A stretch of 64,000 nt of DNA, taken from the NCBI GenBank assembly GCA_011049545.1, contig DRHQ01000064.1:1-64000 (forward strand). Direction: 5' to 3'. Both the position numbers and the translations under genes were made by a program. Below are positions 1 to 9,255 of the stretch, piece after piece (within the stretch, counting starts at the first letter, position 1; each line of letters opens with the position of its first letter). The notes beneath the pieces were generated by a model that saw only the letters and a program-made list of their open reading frames with translations, was not told the DNA's origin and made no database searches. This stretch comes from Candidatus Aminicenantota bacterium. Lineage in GTDB: Bacteria; Acidobacteriota; Aminicenantia; Aminicenantales; Aminicenantaceae.

Positions 1-81
1 AAATACATCCCACCAGCTGATCATCCATGGAGAAGACATAATCCTTCGCTTCATCACAACTCTTTTCGAGAGAGGATTTAG
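1..81 (+). mobile_element. C-terminal end of an insertion-sequence transposase (truncated by window start)
   Basis: Frame 1 reads KYIPPADHPWRRHNPSLHHNSFRERI*; the PPxDHPWRR tail resembles DDE transposase C-termini and is followed by repeated terminal sequences. Confidence 0.5.
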
Positions 82-91
82 ACCATGACAA

Positions 92-139
92 AACCGGAAA
101 TATTTGCTTTGCCCGGAACAGGAAGTATTCGCTTTGCCT
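92..139. repeat. Two 22-bp direct repeats, likely the terminal-end repeats of the IS
   Basis: aaccggaaatatttgctttgcc (92-113) and aacaggaagtattcgctttgcc (118-139). Confidence 0.6.
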
Positions 140-158
140 TGACAAAAAAATGAATGTG

Positions 159-187
159 TTGACATATAAAAAGATTGAAATTATAAT
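159..187 (+). promoter_or_regulatory. Perfect-consensus sigma70-type promoter upstream of bactofilin
   Basis: TTGACA (159-164) - 17 bp - TATAAT (182-187). Confidence 0.75.
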
Positions 188-221
188 ACGGGCGAAAAAT
201 TGGGGAAAATTGAGAGGCAAA

Positions 222-695
222 ATGCCAAAGCTCAAACAAGAAGGGAAAAACAAGAAGAGCTCTCCTGAAGAAGTTATTCCCAGAAATATAGCGCGCTTGG
301 GTCCATCTCTTTTTCTTGAAGGCGAATTATCTGGCAACGAAGACGTTGTGATCGAAGGACAATATAAGGGGAAAATAGACCTCGCGAATCATAATATCTT
401 GGTGGGACGTGGAGCAAAAGTCGAAGCTGATATTCGAGCTAAGAATATTACCATACACGGAACCGTGAAAGGAAATATTGACGCTTCAGGAAAGATCTTT
501 ATTTCAAAGGAAGGCCAGATGAAAGGAGATCTTAAAGCCCCCAAAATTTCGATCATGGAGGGAGCAAAGTTCATGGGTGGCGTTAAAATAGAAAAAGACC
601 GCAGAGATATTTCACTCCCTGAAGAAAAAATCGATATTCTTGCCATCAAAGAAGAAGATAAGACTGAAGAAAAAACGACATTCGAGCTTATCTGA
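222..695 (+). CDS. Bactofilin (polymer-forming cytoskeletal protein); ORF open from 150, but start at MPKLKQEG preferred
   Basis: DUF583/bactofilin repeat LEGELSGNEDVVIEGQYKGKI...GTVKGNIDASGKIFI; promoter -10 lies inside the longer ORF. Confidence 0.88.
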   Translation: MPKLKQEGKNKKSSPEEVIPRNIARLGPSLFLEGELSGNEDVVIEGQYKGKIDLANHNILVGRGAKVEADIRAKNITIHGTVKGNIDASGKIFISKEGQMKGDLKAPKISIMEGAKFMGGVKIEKDRRDISLPEEKIDILAIKEEDKTEEKTTFELI

Positions 696-862
696 TTTTA
701 ATTTCATTAGCTGATCGAGAACTTCTCTCCTATCAACAATAACCGCAGCATCCTGGAAAATTATCATCGATTTACCTCTTTCCTGCATCTCGTAACAATC
801 ATTCCTGGTCTTCGGCAAAAAAAAATGAAGGATCGAACTCTAATCTTCCAATTTTTGCTATA

Positions 863-2866
863 ATGGAGCTGATGAAGAAATTTAAGCTCTTTTCTGATTT
901 CAAGCCCAAGGGAGATCAAACAAAAGCTATCCAAGAACTCTATGAAGGTCTAGAGAAGAAAACCAAACATCAAGTATTAATGGGAGTCACAGGGTCGGGA
1001 AAAACTTTTACCATAGCCAATCTCATCGAAAAAGCCTTAAGACCTGTTCTTGTTATCTCCCACAACAAAACCCTAGCTGCTCAACTTTACCAGGAATTTC
1101 GCCACTTCTTCCCAGAGAACTCTGTAGAATATTTTGTCAGTTATTATGACTATTACCAGCCTGAAGCCTATATTCCAGCCACTAACACTTTCATCGCAAA
1201 AGAAGCTACAATCAATGATGAGATAGACCGGCTCAGGTTATGCGCAACAAACTCTCTTTTCCAGAGAAGAGACGTTATTATTGTCGCTTCAGTCTCCTGT
1301 ATCTATGGCATTGGCTCACCAGAAACCTACTATTCCATGAGCTTCACCCTTGAAAAAAATCAGGAGATAACTCGAAAAATCATTCTCAAAAACCTCGTCG
1401 ATATACAGTACGAAAGAGAAGAGACCAATTTTAGAAGAGGAACTTTTCGAGTGAGAGGAGATGTGATTGAAGTTATTCCCTCCTATGAAGAGTTCGCCTA
1501 CCGGATTGAACTTGATGAAAGCAAAATCATAAAAATCTCCTCTATCGATCCTCTTCTTGGCAAAACTTTAGATTCCTTTGATAAAATTCTCATCTATCCC
1601 AGAACTTTCTTCTCCACTCCTCCCGACATTCTCGATTATACCATTCGCAGCGTGGAAAAAGAGCTTGAGGAGAGAATTGCTTTCTTCAACAAGAAGGGTA
1701 AATTTATCGAGGCAAACAGGATTGAGGAAAGAACTTTGTATGATTTGGAGATGCTGAGGGAATTCGGCTATTGCCCTGGAATAGAAAATTATTCTCTCTA
1801 TCTCAGCCTACGAAAACCTGGAGAGCCACCCTATACGCTTCTCGACTATTTTCCTTCTGATTTCTTAATCATCATTGATGAATCCCATGTCACCGTACCT
1901 CAGATTGGAGGAATGTACCACGGCGATCGCTCCCGAAAGCAAACACTAATCGAGCATGGCTTTCGCCTGCCATCTGCTCTTGGCAACCGACCTCTTAATT
2001 TTGAAGAGTTCAAAAGCAGAGTGAACCAAGTCCTTTATGTTTCGGCCACTCCAGGCCCCTACGAGCTAGAAAAAACAGGAAATAAGGTTGTTGAGCAAAT
2101 CATTAGGCCCACGGGACTCACAGATCCTGATATCGAGGTCCGTTCTATCAAAGGTCAGGTCGATGATTTGATGGCCGAAATAACAAAAAGAGCCAAAAAG
2201 AGTGAACGAACGTTGGTGACGACATTGACCAAAAAAATGGCTGAAAACCTCTCCCGTCATTACCATGAGCTTGGACTCAGAGTTCGCTATCTGCATTCAG
2301 AAATCGATACATTGGACCGGATTAAAATACTAAGAGACCTCAGAAAAGGAATATTCGATGTTCTGATAGGTATAAATCTCTTGAGGGAAGGACTCGATTT
2401 ACCCGAAGTCTCTCTGGTCGCTATCCTGGATGCTGACAAAGAAGGATTCCTCCGTTCTACAAGCTCACTCATACAGACTTTTGGACGGGCGGCCAGGAAT
2501 GTGGCGGGCAAAGCCATTCTGTATGCAGATGTCATGACAGCCTCCATGAAAAGAGCCATCTCAGAGACAAACAGAAGGAGAAAACTTCAACAAGAATATA
2601 ACAAAAAAAACAATATCACTCCTCGTTCCATAAAAAAAAGAATAGATGAAGTCTTGACCAGCATCTACGAGAAAGATTACTTTGATTACTCGCGGATTTC
2701 TGAAGACAAAGATATATATTTTTCGCCTCAGAAACTAAAAGAAAAAATAGAGAGTCTTGAAAAATTGATGAAAGAGGCAGCTAGAAACCTGGAGTTTGAA
2801 AAAGCAGCTCGATTGAGGGATGAGCTCACGAGACTGAAAAAAAGGGAATTAGAGACAGGTTTATGA
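863..2866 (+). CDS. uvrB: Excinuclease ABC subunit B (start possibly 872)
   Basis: [28 protein letters not shown]-terminal UVR motif. Confidence 0.98.
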   Translation: MELMKKFKLFSDFKPKGDQTKAIQELYEGLEKKTKHQVLMGVTGSGKTFTIANLIEKALRPVLVISHNKTLAAQLYQEFRHFFPENSVEYFVSYYDYYQPEAYIPATNTFIAKEATINDEIDRLRLCATNSLFQRRDVIIVASVSCIYGIGSPETYYSMSFTLEKNQEITRKIILKNLVDIQYEREETNFRRGTFRVRGDVIEVIPSYEEFAYRIELDESKIIKISSIDPLLGKTLDSFDKILIYPRTFFSTPPDILDYTIRSVEKELEERIAFFNKKGKFIEANRIEERTLYDLEMLREFGYCPGIENYSLYLSLRKPGEPPYTLLDYFPSDFLIIIDESHVTVPQIGGMYHGDRSRKQTLIEHGFRLPSALGNRPLNFEEFKSRVNQVLYVSATPGPYELEKTGNKVVEQIIRPTGLTDPDIEVRSIKGQVDDLMAEITKRAKKSERTLVTTLTKKMAENLSRHYHELGLRVRYLHSEIDTLDRIKILRDLRKGIFDVLIGINLLREGLDLPEVSLVAILDADKEGFLRSTSSLIQTFGRAARNVAGKAILYADVMTASMKRAISETNRRRKLQQEYNKKNNITPRSIKKRIDEVLTSIYEKDYFDYSRISEDKDIYFSPQKLKEKIESLEKLMKEAARNLEFEKAARLRDELTRLKKRELETGL

Positions 2867-2965
2867 TGAGGCATGAAGCTTGCCTTGGTTTTAAAAACTC
2901 ATGATGAAGATAATAAACTTAAAATGAAGAGGCATTAAGCTTTCTTCAGTTATAAAAACTAGGGC

Positions 2966-4765
2966 ATGACGCAAAAAAAACTGGAGATTATGAGCGACTT
3001 AAAATCAGAGAGCAAGAACCTGCCAAAAAAGCCGGGTATTTATTTTTTCAAAGACAAAGGAGGCGAGGTCATATACATCGGGAAAGCACGTTCTCTAAAG
3101 GATAGAGTCAAGTCTTATTTTCTTCCAACTTCTGATGTGAAAATAAAAAAAATTCTTTCTGAAACCGAAGAGATCGATTTTATCCTTACCGACTCTGCGA
3201 AAGAAGCCGCTTTCCTCGAGAACAATTTCATCCGTCAACACCAGCCCAAGTTCAACCTAAGGCTCAAAGACGACAAGAGCTTCCCTTACCTGAAATTGAC
3301 GCTTCAGGAGAAATTCCCCGCAATATATTTAACACGGAGAGTTGAGGAAGACGGGGCTAAATATTTCGGCCCTTTCAGTCCTGCTCATCAGGCTCGAAAC
3401 ACAATTCACCTCAGCGCAAAGTATTTTGGGGTGAGAACCTGCCAGGAATCCGTTCCAGGAAAGAGGAAAAGACCTTGTCTTGACTATGACCTAAAGCTAT
3501 GTTCAGCTCCTTGTGTTGAATACATCTCAGAATCAGACTACAGGGAAAGTATCAAGAATGTTTTCCTCTTTCTTGAAGGAAAAACAGAAAAATTATTGAA
3601 AATTCTTAAAAAGAAAATGCAAGAAGATGCTGTTCGCCAAGAATTTGAGCAAGCTGCACACTGGAGAGATATAATCCGCACCATAGAGGAGATTAAAGCA
3701 AAGCCCAAGCTTATTTCAGTAGGAATGGAAAACAAGGACATTTTTGGTTACTCAAGAGAAAATAAAACTGTAGCCCTTTATGTTTTTTTCATGAGAAAAG
3801 GCAAAGTTATTGAATCAGAGGATATATTTTTTCAGGAGAAGGAAGATATTGCCGATAAAGAACTCCTCTCCAATTATCTAAAAAATTTTTATAAGCACAG
3901 AAGGAGCATGCCGGATAAAATTCTTTTGCCGTTCGCACCAGAGGAAAAAGACTCAATCCTAAAAAAAGTCTCGAACCTGAGAGCGAAAAAAATTGAAATA
4001 ATCGTCCCTCGGAAAGGAAAGAATAAAAAGTTAGTGGATTTTGCTAACAGCAATGCTGAAATTCTGCTTCGGAAAAAACATGAAGGACTCACGCCGCTGC
4101 TGGAGATACAAAAAATCTTTAATTTAAAATCCATCCCTAAGCGCATCGAGGGATTTGATATTTCCAATATTGGAGGTGAAGAATCCGTAGGCTCACTGGT
4201 CGTCTTCGAGAATGGACGACCTCAGAAAAATGATTACAGGAAATACAAAATCAAGACTGTGGCAGGGCCGAATGATATTGCCAGTCTTCAAGAAGTCATC
4301 CGAAGAAGATACAAAAGAATTCTGGAAGAAAAAAAAGACTTTCCGGATTTGATTCTGGTTGATGGAGGAAAAGGTCAGGTTAATGCAGCCAGAGGAGCTC
4401 TTGAGGAGTTAGGAGTGAGCAATTTACCCCTAGTTTCGCTGGCAAAAAAGGAAGAAATTATTTTCGCTCCTGATCGAAAAAAAGGCATACGCTTAGAGAG
4501 AACTTCACCTGCCTTGAAACTTTTCCAGAATATTAGAGATGAAGCTCACCGTTTTGCTATTTCCTTTCACCGCTTGAGAAGAGAAAAGAGAAGCTTCGAA
4601 TCCCGGCTTGATAATATTGCAGGTTTAGGCAAAAAGAGAAAAACCGCCTTACTTGATAAATATAAAGATCTAAAAGAGATAAAAAAGGCTGCACCTGATG
4701 ATTTGGCAAAGATAATCGGAGCGAAAACCACCCAAACCCTCCTCGATGAATTAAATAATTTGTAG
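2966..4765 (+). CDS. uvrC: Excinuclease ABC subunit C
   Basis: GIY-YIG domain PGIYFFKDKGGEVIYIGKARSLKDRVKSYF; UvrC RNase-H-like region; HhH C-terminus. Confidence 0.97.
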   Translation: MTQKKLEIMSDLKSESKNLPKKPGIYFFKDKGGEVIYIGKARSLKDRVKSYFLPTSDVKIKKILSETEEIDFILTDSAKEAAFLENNFIRQHQPKFNLRLKDDKSFPYLKLTLQEKFPAIYLTRRVEEDGAKYFGPFSPAHQARNTIHLSAKYFGVRTCQESVPGKRKRPCLDYDLKLCSAPCVEYISESDYRESIKNVFLFLEGKTEKLLKILKKKMQEDAVRQEFEQAAHWRDIIRTIEEIKAKPKLISVGMENKDIFGYSRENKTVALYVFFMRKGKVIESEDIFFQEKEDIADKELLSNYLKNFYKHRRSMPDKILLPFAPEEKDSILKKVSNLRAKKIEIIVPRKGKNKKLVDFANSNAEILLRKKHEGLTPLLEIQKIFNLKSIPKRIEGFDISNIGGEESVGSLVVFENGRPQKNDYRKYKIKTVAGPNDIASLQEVIRRRYKRILEEKKDFPDLILVDGGKGQVNAARGALEELGVSNLPLVSLAKKEEIIFAPDRKKGIRLERTSPALKLFQNIRDEAHRFAISFHRLRREKRSFESRLDNIAGLGKKRKTALLDKYKDLKEIKKAAPDDLAKIIGAKTTQTLLDELNNL

Positions 4766-4951
4766 GGGCTTGATTTATCAAACCTACCTTTTTCCTAAAT
4801 GTAATAATTTGATTTATTAAATCTATATTTAATACACTATACGAGGAAAACAGAATTTGACGAGAGAAGGGGAAATGCTATGTTGTATGGGCTTGATTTA
4901 TCAAATCCATCTTATCTTATGAATATATGGATTCGATTCATCAAGCCTGGA
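4765..4951. repeat. Cluster of short imperfect palindromes (gggcttgattYatcaagccc family)
   Basis: Copies at about 4765-4788, 4807-4825, 4886-4910 and 4928-4950; related near-perfect copy at 20539-20558. Confidence 0.6.
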
Positions 4952-5048
4952 TAGATCATGAAAAGAAAAACTTTAAGTGCAAAACAATATAATATATGCT
5001 TAATAAAACAAATGATATACGAGATCCACTGATGATTGGGAGATTAAT

Positions 5049-5402
5049 ATGGTAAAGGGAATCGGAATCGATATAATTGAAGTGGAACGTGTCAAAAAAA
5101 TAGCGGAAAAAAATCCTAAATTTTTGAAGAGGATCTTCACTTCCCGTGAAGTCAGTTATTGTCTAAAAAAAAGAAACAAATACCAGCATTTAGCTGCCCG
5201 CTTTGCTGCCAAAGAGGCCTTTTTTAAAGCAATAGGGAAAAGAATAAGCTGGAAAGAAGTTGAGCTTTTTAACCTTCCTTCTGGAAAGCCTCAGTTAGAG
5301 ATAAAATCAAAGGAAGGATTTTCCTTTGTCGAAGCCCATGTTTCCATCTCTCACCTTAAAGAATATGCAGTAGCAATGGTTATCCTGGAGGAGGAAAAAT
5401 AG
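5049..5402 (+). CDS. acpS: Holo-[acyl-carrier-protein] synthase
   Basis: GIGIDIIEVERVKK, AARFAAKEAFFKAIG, VSISHLKEYAVAMVI. Confidence 0.95.
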   Translation: MVKGIGIDIIEVERVKKIAEKNPKFLKRIFTSREVSYCLKKRNKYQHLAARFAAKEAFFKAIGKRISWKEVELFNLPSGKPQLEIKSKEGFSFVEAHVSISHLKEYAVAMVILEEEK

Positions 5403-5411
5403 ACTCCTAAT

Positions 5412-7352
5412 CTATATTGCTAAAATCAATCTAACAAGCAGGCTAATTACTACTGCAACGCCTGTGTTTAGTCCCATCGAGAGAAAAGCCACCTTCTTTC
5501 CTACTTCTTTCCAAAGGATAGCCACAGTAGAAACGCAAGGTATGAAAAAGCTTATGAAAACAGTGAACACGATAAGCTGCTCCCTGGAGATGATGGTCAT
5601 TAAGTCCTTATAGCTTACGCCTAGAGCCTGAAGCATCATAATCAAAGAGAGTTCTTTTCTTAAAAAACCAAATACAAGAGTCACTCCGAGTTCCTGAGGC
5701 AGGCCAAGCACTTTTTCAACCAGGGGAGAAAGGGCAAGGTTTATGAATTTATCTAGATTAAAATACTGGAGCAACCCCAAAACAACACTTCCAGCAATCA
5801 GAATAGGCCAGGCAAATTTCAGAAAAGACTTGAGCTGAAAATATGTGTTTCTCATCATATTTTTAAGCGATGGCATCTTCAAGGAAGGAATCTCAAGAAT
5901 CAATCCTGGAGAAGGAGTCTTAATAAATAAGGTAATCAAGCGGCCAAGGATGGCCAATAAAAGGAAATTGAACACATAGAAACCCAGGGCCCAGAAGGGA
6001 CCCAGGTAAAAGGCAACCAGAGCCAGTATGATTGTTGTCCGGGCAGAACAGGGAATAAATGGGATGAGCAGAGAGGTGATGATTCGATCCCTGCGGGATT
6101 CCAAGATCCGGGTTGAAACAATGGCCGGAACATTACAGCCAAATCCCAGAATAAAAGGAGAAACAGATTTGCCGTGAAGTCCAATCCGGTGCATAAAAGT
6201 ATCCATCAGGAAGCCTACCCTTGCCAGATAGCCTACATCATCCAAGAAAGACATAAGAAAAAGAAGAGGCATAAAATAAGGTAAAACAATGGCCACACCT
6301 CCGCCTATCCCCTGAAGAAGACCATCGACTAAATAAAAAACGACACCTGCACCAAGCTTCAGCGAAAGAAAATTTCTAAAATTATCCAACGGACCAAGAA
6401 GAAGCTCTTCCAACGGACTTCCGATCTTAAAAATAACCAAGAAAAAACCAAAAAAAACGGCCAGAAGAACAAAATATCCCAAAAAAGGATGCATGATAAC
6501 ATCATCTATTCTTTCCTGCCAAGTGATTCTTTTTCCCCTTTTTACATGGCTGCTTTCTTCAAATATTTTAAAGGCCAGGTGATGCCTTTCAGCCGCAATA
6601 ACTTCATAAGCAGGAACGCTGTGCCTGGTCTCAAGCTCATGCCTCACTCTATCTAGGGCCATCTTAAGGGAAGGATTTATATCCTTGAGTATCTTATCAA
6701 AAAAAAGTTTGCTGGAACTTATCATATTTATAGCTGTGAATCTTTTATTAGCAGTGATAGGAAAATCCTCGGGCAAATGATCTTCCAGTTCTTCAATTTT
6801 CTCTTCCACATCTCGGGACCATTTGATATGGGAGACAGATAATCCTTTCTCCAGGCTTCGGTGGACGGCATCAAGCATTTCCTTAATCCCCCGACCATGA
6901 GAAGCTACTGTTGGAATCACGGGAACTCCGAGAAAGTTCTCGAGTTTTTTTGGATCGATCTCCACGCCTTTTTTCTCTGCCAAATCAATCATGTTCAAGG
7001 CAACTACAACAGGGTATTCCAATTCAATGAGTTCCAAAGTCAGTTCAAGGCTCCGGCCAAGGATAGAAGCATCCACCACATTGACGATCAAATCCGGCTT
7101 TTCCAAGAATAAATGGGTGAGGACAATTTTTTCAGCCGGATCAGAAGGATTCAGAGAGTAGGTCCCCGGCAGATCAATAATGTTTAAAACTTCCCCCTCA
7201 ACATTGACCTTACTGTGGGTGTGTTTAACAGTTGTACCTGGGAAATTGGATGTTTTCGCCTTCAGGCCGGCAATGGCATTAAAAAGCGTGCTTTTGCCAC
7301 AATTTGGCTGTCCTATGAATACGATATCTGGAAATCTATTTTCTTTCGTCAA
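5412..7352 (-). CDS. feoB: Ferrous iron transport protein B
   Basis: G-domain GQPNCGKSTLFNAIAG, FPGTTV, NxxD; Gate domains GFGCNVPA. Confidence 0.97.
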   Translation of the reverse strand: MTKENRFPDIVFIGQPNCGKSTLFNAIAGLKAKTSNFPGTTVKHTHSKVNVEGEVLNIIDLPGTYSLNPSDPAEKIVLTHLFLEKPDLIVNVVDASILGRSLELTLELIELEYPVVVALNMIDLAEKKGVEIDPKKLENFLGVPVIPTVASHGRGIKEMLDAVHRSLEKGLSVSHIKWSRDVEEKIEELEDHLPEDFPITANKRFTAINMISSSKLFFDKILKDINPSLKMALDRVRHELETRHSVPAYEVIAAERHHLAFKIFEESSHVKRGKRITWQERIDDVIMHPFLGYFVLLAVFFGFFLVIFKIGSPLEELLLGPLDNFRNFLSLKLGAGVVFYLVDGLLQGIGGGVAIVLPYFMPLLFLMSFLDDVGYLARVGFLMDTFMHRIGLHGKSVSPFILGFGCNVPAIVSTRILESRRDRIITSLLIPFIPCSARTTIILALVAFYLGPFWALGFYVFNFLLLAILGRLITLFIKTPSPGLILEIPSLKMPSLKNMMRNTYFQLKSFLKFAWPILIAGSVVLGLLQYFNLDKFINLALSPLVEKVLGLPQELGVTLVFGFLRKELSLIMMLQALGVSYKDLMTIISREQLIVFTVFISFFIPCVSTVAILWKEVGKKVAFLSMGLNTGVAVVISLLVRLILAI

Positions 7353-7581
7353 TTATCTCTACTGAAATTTTTTGAGCTATTCCCCGACCTAAGGCAACAG
7401 ATGTATCAGAAGTCAAATTCTTTATCAGAACAGGGCCACGAAGGATGCCTCGCGAATCCAATTCAATAATATCACTCTTGTGAAAACCCAAAGCAAGAAG
7501 CCTTCTGCGCACCCCATGGCCACCGGAAATATCCGCAATTCTCAGTGGTGTGTCAGAAGGAGCCTGAATTAAACTGATCAT
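7336..7581 (-). CDS. feoA: FeoA family protein
   Basis: Small SH3-like FeoA; overlaps feoB start by 17 nt. Confidence 0.88.
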   Translation of the reverse strand: MISLIQAPSDTPLRIADISGGHGVRRRLLALGFHKSDIIELDSRGILRGPVLIKNLTSDTSVALGRGIAQKISVEIIDERK

Positions 7582-7877
7582 TTTAAATCTACAACTTTCC
7601 TTTCCTTAATTTTTAAATGAGAACCGTTCTCAAAATTATTACAACTGATAATAAACTAAACTGAAGGGAAAATCAATGGATATCAGAAAAGATTAATAAA
7701 GTTAAGAAATATCAATCGGGGCGGAATCTAATGAATTTTATTATTTAGAAGTTTATCAGTATGGAAAAAAAAGTTAAATCTCTGAGCAAACGCAAAAAAA
7801 AGTTTAAATTATATAGGGTTGAAAGGTCTAAACCCAGTTTACTTAAATTATAAAAGTTTTAAAGATCTAAGCCCGGT

Positions 7878-9059
7878 TTACTGGCTCAATTTAATTTTAA
7901 CTCTTAAATAAAAAAAATGAAAAAGGACTATCAGGTAACTTATCACAACCAAGGAATATCCTGTGTAAAAGCGAAAAGCATCTTTTCCCAATACTTCCCT
8001 AAGGCTTCCTCCAATAATAATAAAATTTGCTATTAATAAATACTTCAGGACTTTGGGAAATTCATCAATGTAATTTATCAGAAAAACGATAGCCAGAATG
8101 GAGTAAAGGTAATTATAATACCAGGCTAAGGGAGAGAAAAGCGGAATTAAGACGAATAAGAATGAATATTCAAGAACTTCAGGCTTCTTCAGATTCTCTC
8201 TCTTTCCTAAGATCATAATCCATAGAAAAGAAAAAGCGATAACTAGGCCGGAGCAAACAATGAATATAAATGCTAGTTCTCTACTCTCATCAGGCACTAT
8301 TTTTAAAAAAAAGGCAAAGATAGAAGCAGTATCATACTGATCAAGAAGGCCTGGAGTAGACTGAGACAAAGTTTTTTGCCACTGCTTTAAAACAACTATA
8401 TTCCCTCTCAAGCCATAAAAAATCATAGGCAAGGTAAGCCCGATGATAACCGTTCCAAATCCTGAAGCAATCGACTTAAACCTTTTTTTTAGGATGAAAT
8501 ATGGCAAAAATACCAATCCGTAGGGCTTAAAAATTAAAGATAGACCAAAAAACAGGCCTCCTTTTACATCATTCTTATTAAGCAAAGCTTTAACCATCAT
8601 TATCAACAGGAAAAAAATAAAAATATTCACCTGCCCCAGTTCTATTTCTCGGCCAAAAAATTTGACCAGGACGAGAAAGGAAAAGATAAGGACTAGTCCT
8701 TTTTTCTTCTGCTTGGAAGGAAGAATATCATAAGATATGAACAAACCGAGGAATAAAAAGATAATCTCTGATAAGTACCAGATGTATTTAGCTACTTCAT
8801 AAGGGAAAAGAGTAAACAAAGAAAAAAACACAGCCGAAGCGGGAGAATATTTATACTGAAGATGACCATCTGAGACTCGGTATAGGGTTTCACCATTAAT
8901 AATTCTTTCTCCTCCTTGATAGCAAACACCAAAATCTGACATATCTTTTTTCACGAAATATTGATAAACGAAAGAGAAAAATAAAAAAACGAGAATGAGA
9001 AGGAGAATATTTCTTGTTTTATTCGACATCTTGAGGGCTGAAAATACTTTTTTTGGCAT
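7878..9059 (-). CDS. GT87-family (DUF2029) membrane glycosyltransferase
   Basis: Polytopic; early acidic periplasmic loop; GLSLIFKPYGLVFLPYF motif. Confidence 0.75.
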   Translation of the reverse strand: MPKKVFSALKMSNKTRNILLLILVFLFFSFVYQYFVKKDMSDFGVCYQGGERIINGETLYRVSDGHLQYKYSPASAVFFSLFTLFPYEVAKYIWYLSEIIFLFLGLFISYDILPSKQKKKGLVLIFSFLVLVKFFGREIELGQVNIFIFFLLIMMVKALLNKNDVKGGLFFGLSLIFKPYGLVFLPYFILKKRFKSIASGFGTVIIGLTLPMIFYGLRGNIVVLKQWQKTLSQSTPGLLDQYDTASIFAFFLKIVPDESRELAFIFIVCSGLVIAFSFLWIMILGKRENLKKPEVLEYSFLFVLIPLFSPLAWYYNYLYSILAIVFLINYIDEFPKVLKYLLIANFIIIGGSLREVLGKDAFRFYTGYSLVVISYLIVLFHFFYLRVKIKLSQ

Positions 9060-9218
9060 TCTGGATTCGTTAAAAATATAGGATTATTTTTTTCCTGTCA
9101 ACAAGCCCGGGGGTCATGCTTAAAAAACTTGAATTATTTCAGCAAATTAGGGACGTTCCCCACATTCTTAAAAACTCAAGTTTCGCAAGTCTGACCCCAT
9201 GTGTTGCTATGCGTTAAA

Positions 9219-9247
9219 TTGACAAGGGAAAGCCTTTCTGGTACAAA
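9219..9247 (+). promoter_or_regulatory. Putative secA promoter very close to the start codon
   Basis: TTGACA (9219-9224) - 17 bp - TACAAA (9242-9247); ATG at 9256. Confidence 0.5.
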
Positions 9248-9255
9248 ATACTCAA

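Noticed and set aside
150-221. N-terminal extension of bactofilin in the ORF track
   Set aside because: Overlaps the consensus promoter (-35/-10) so is unlikely to be translated
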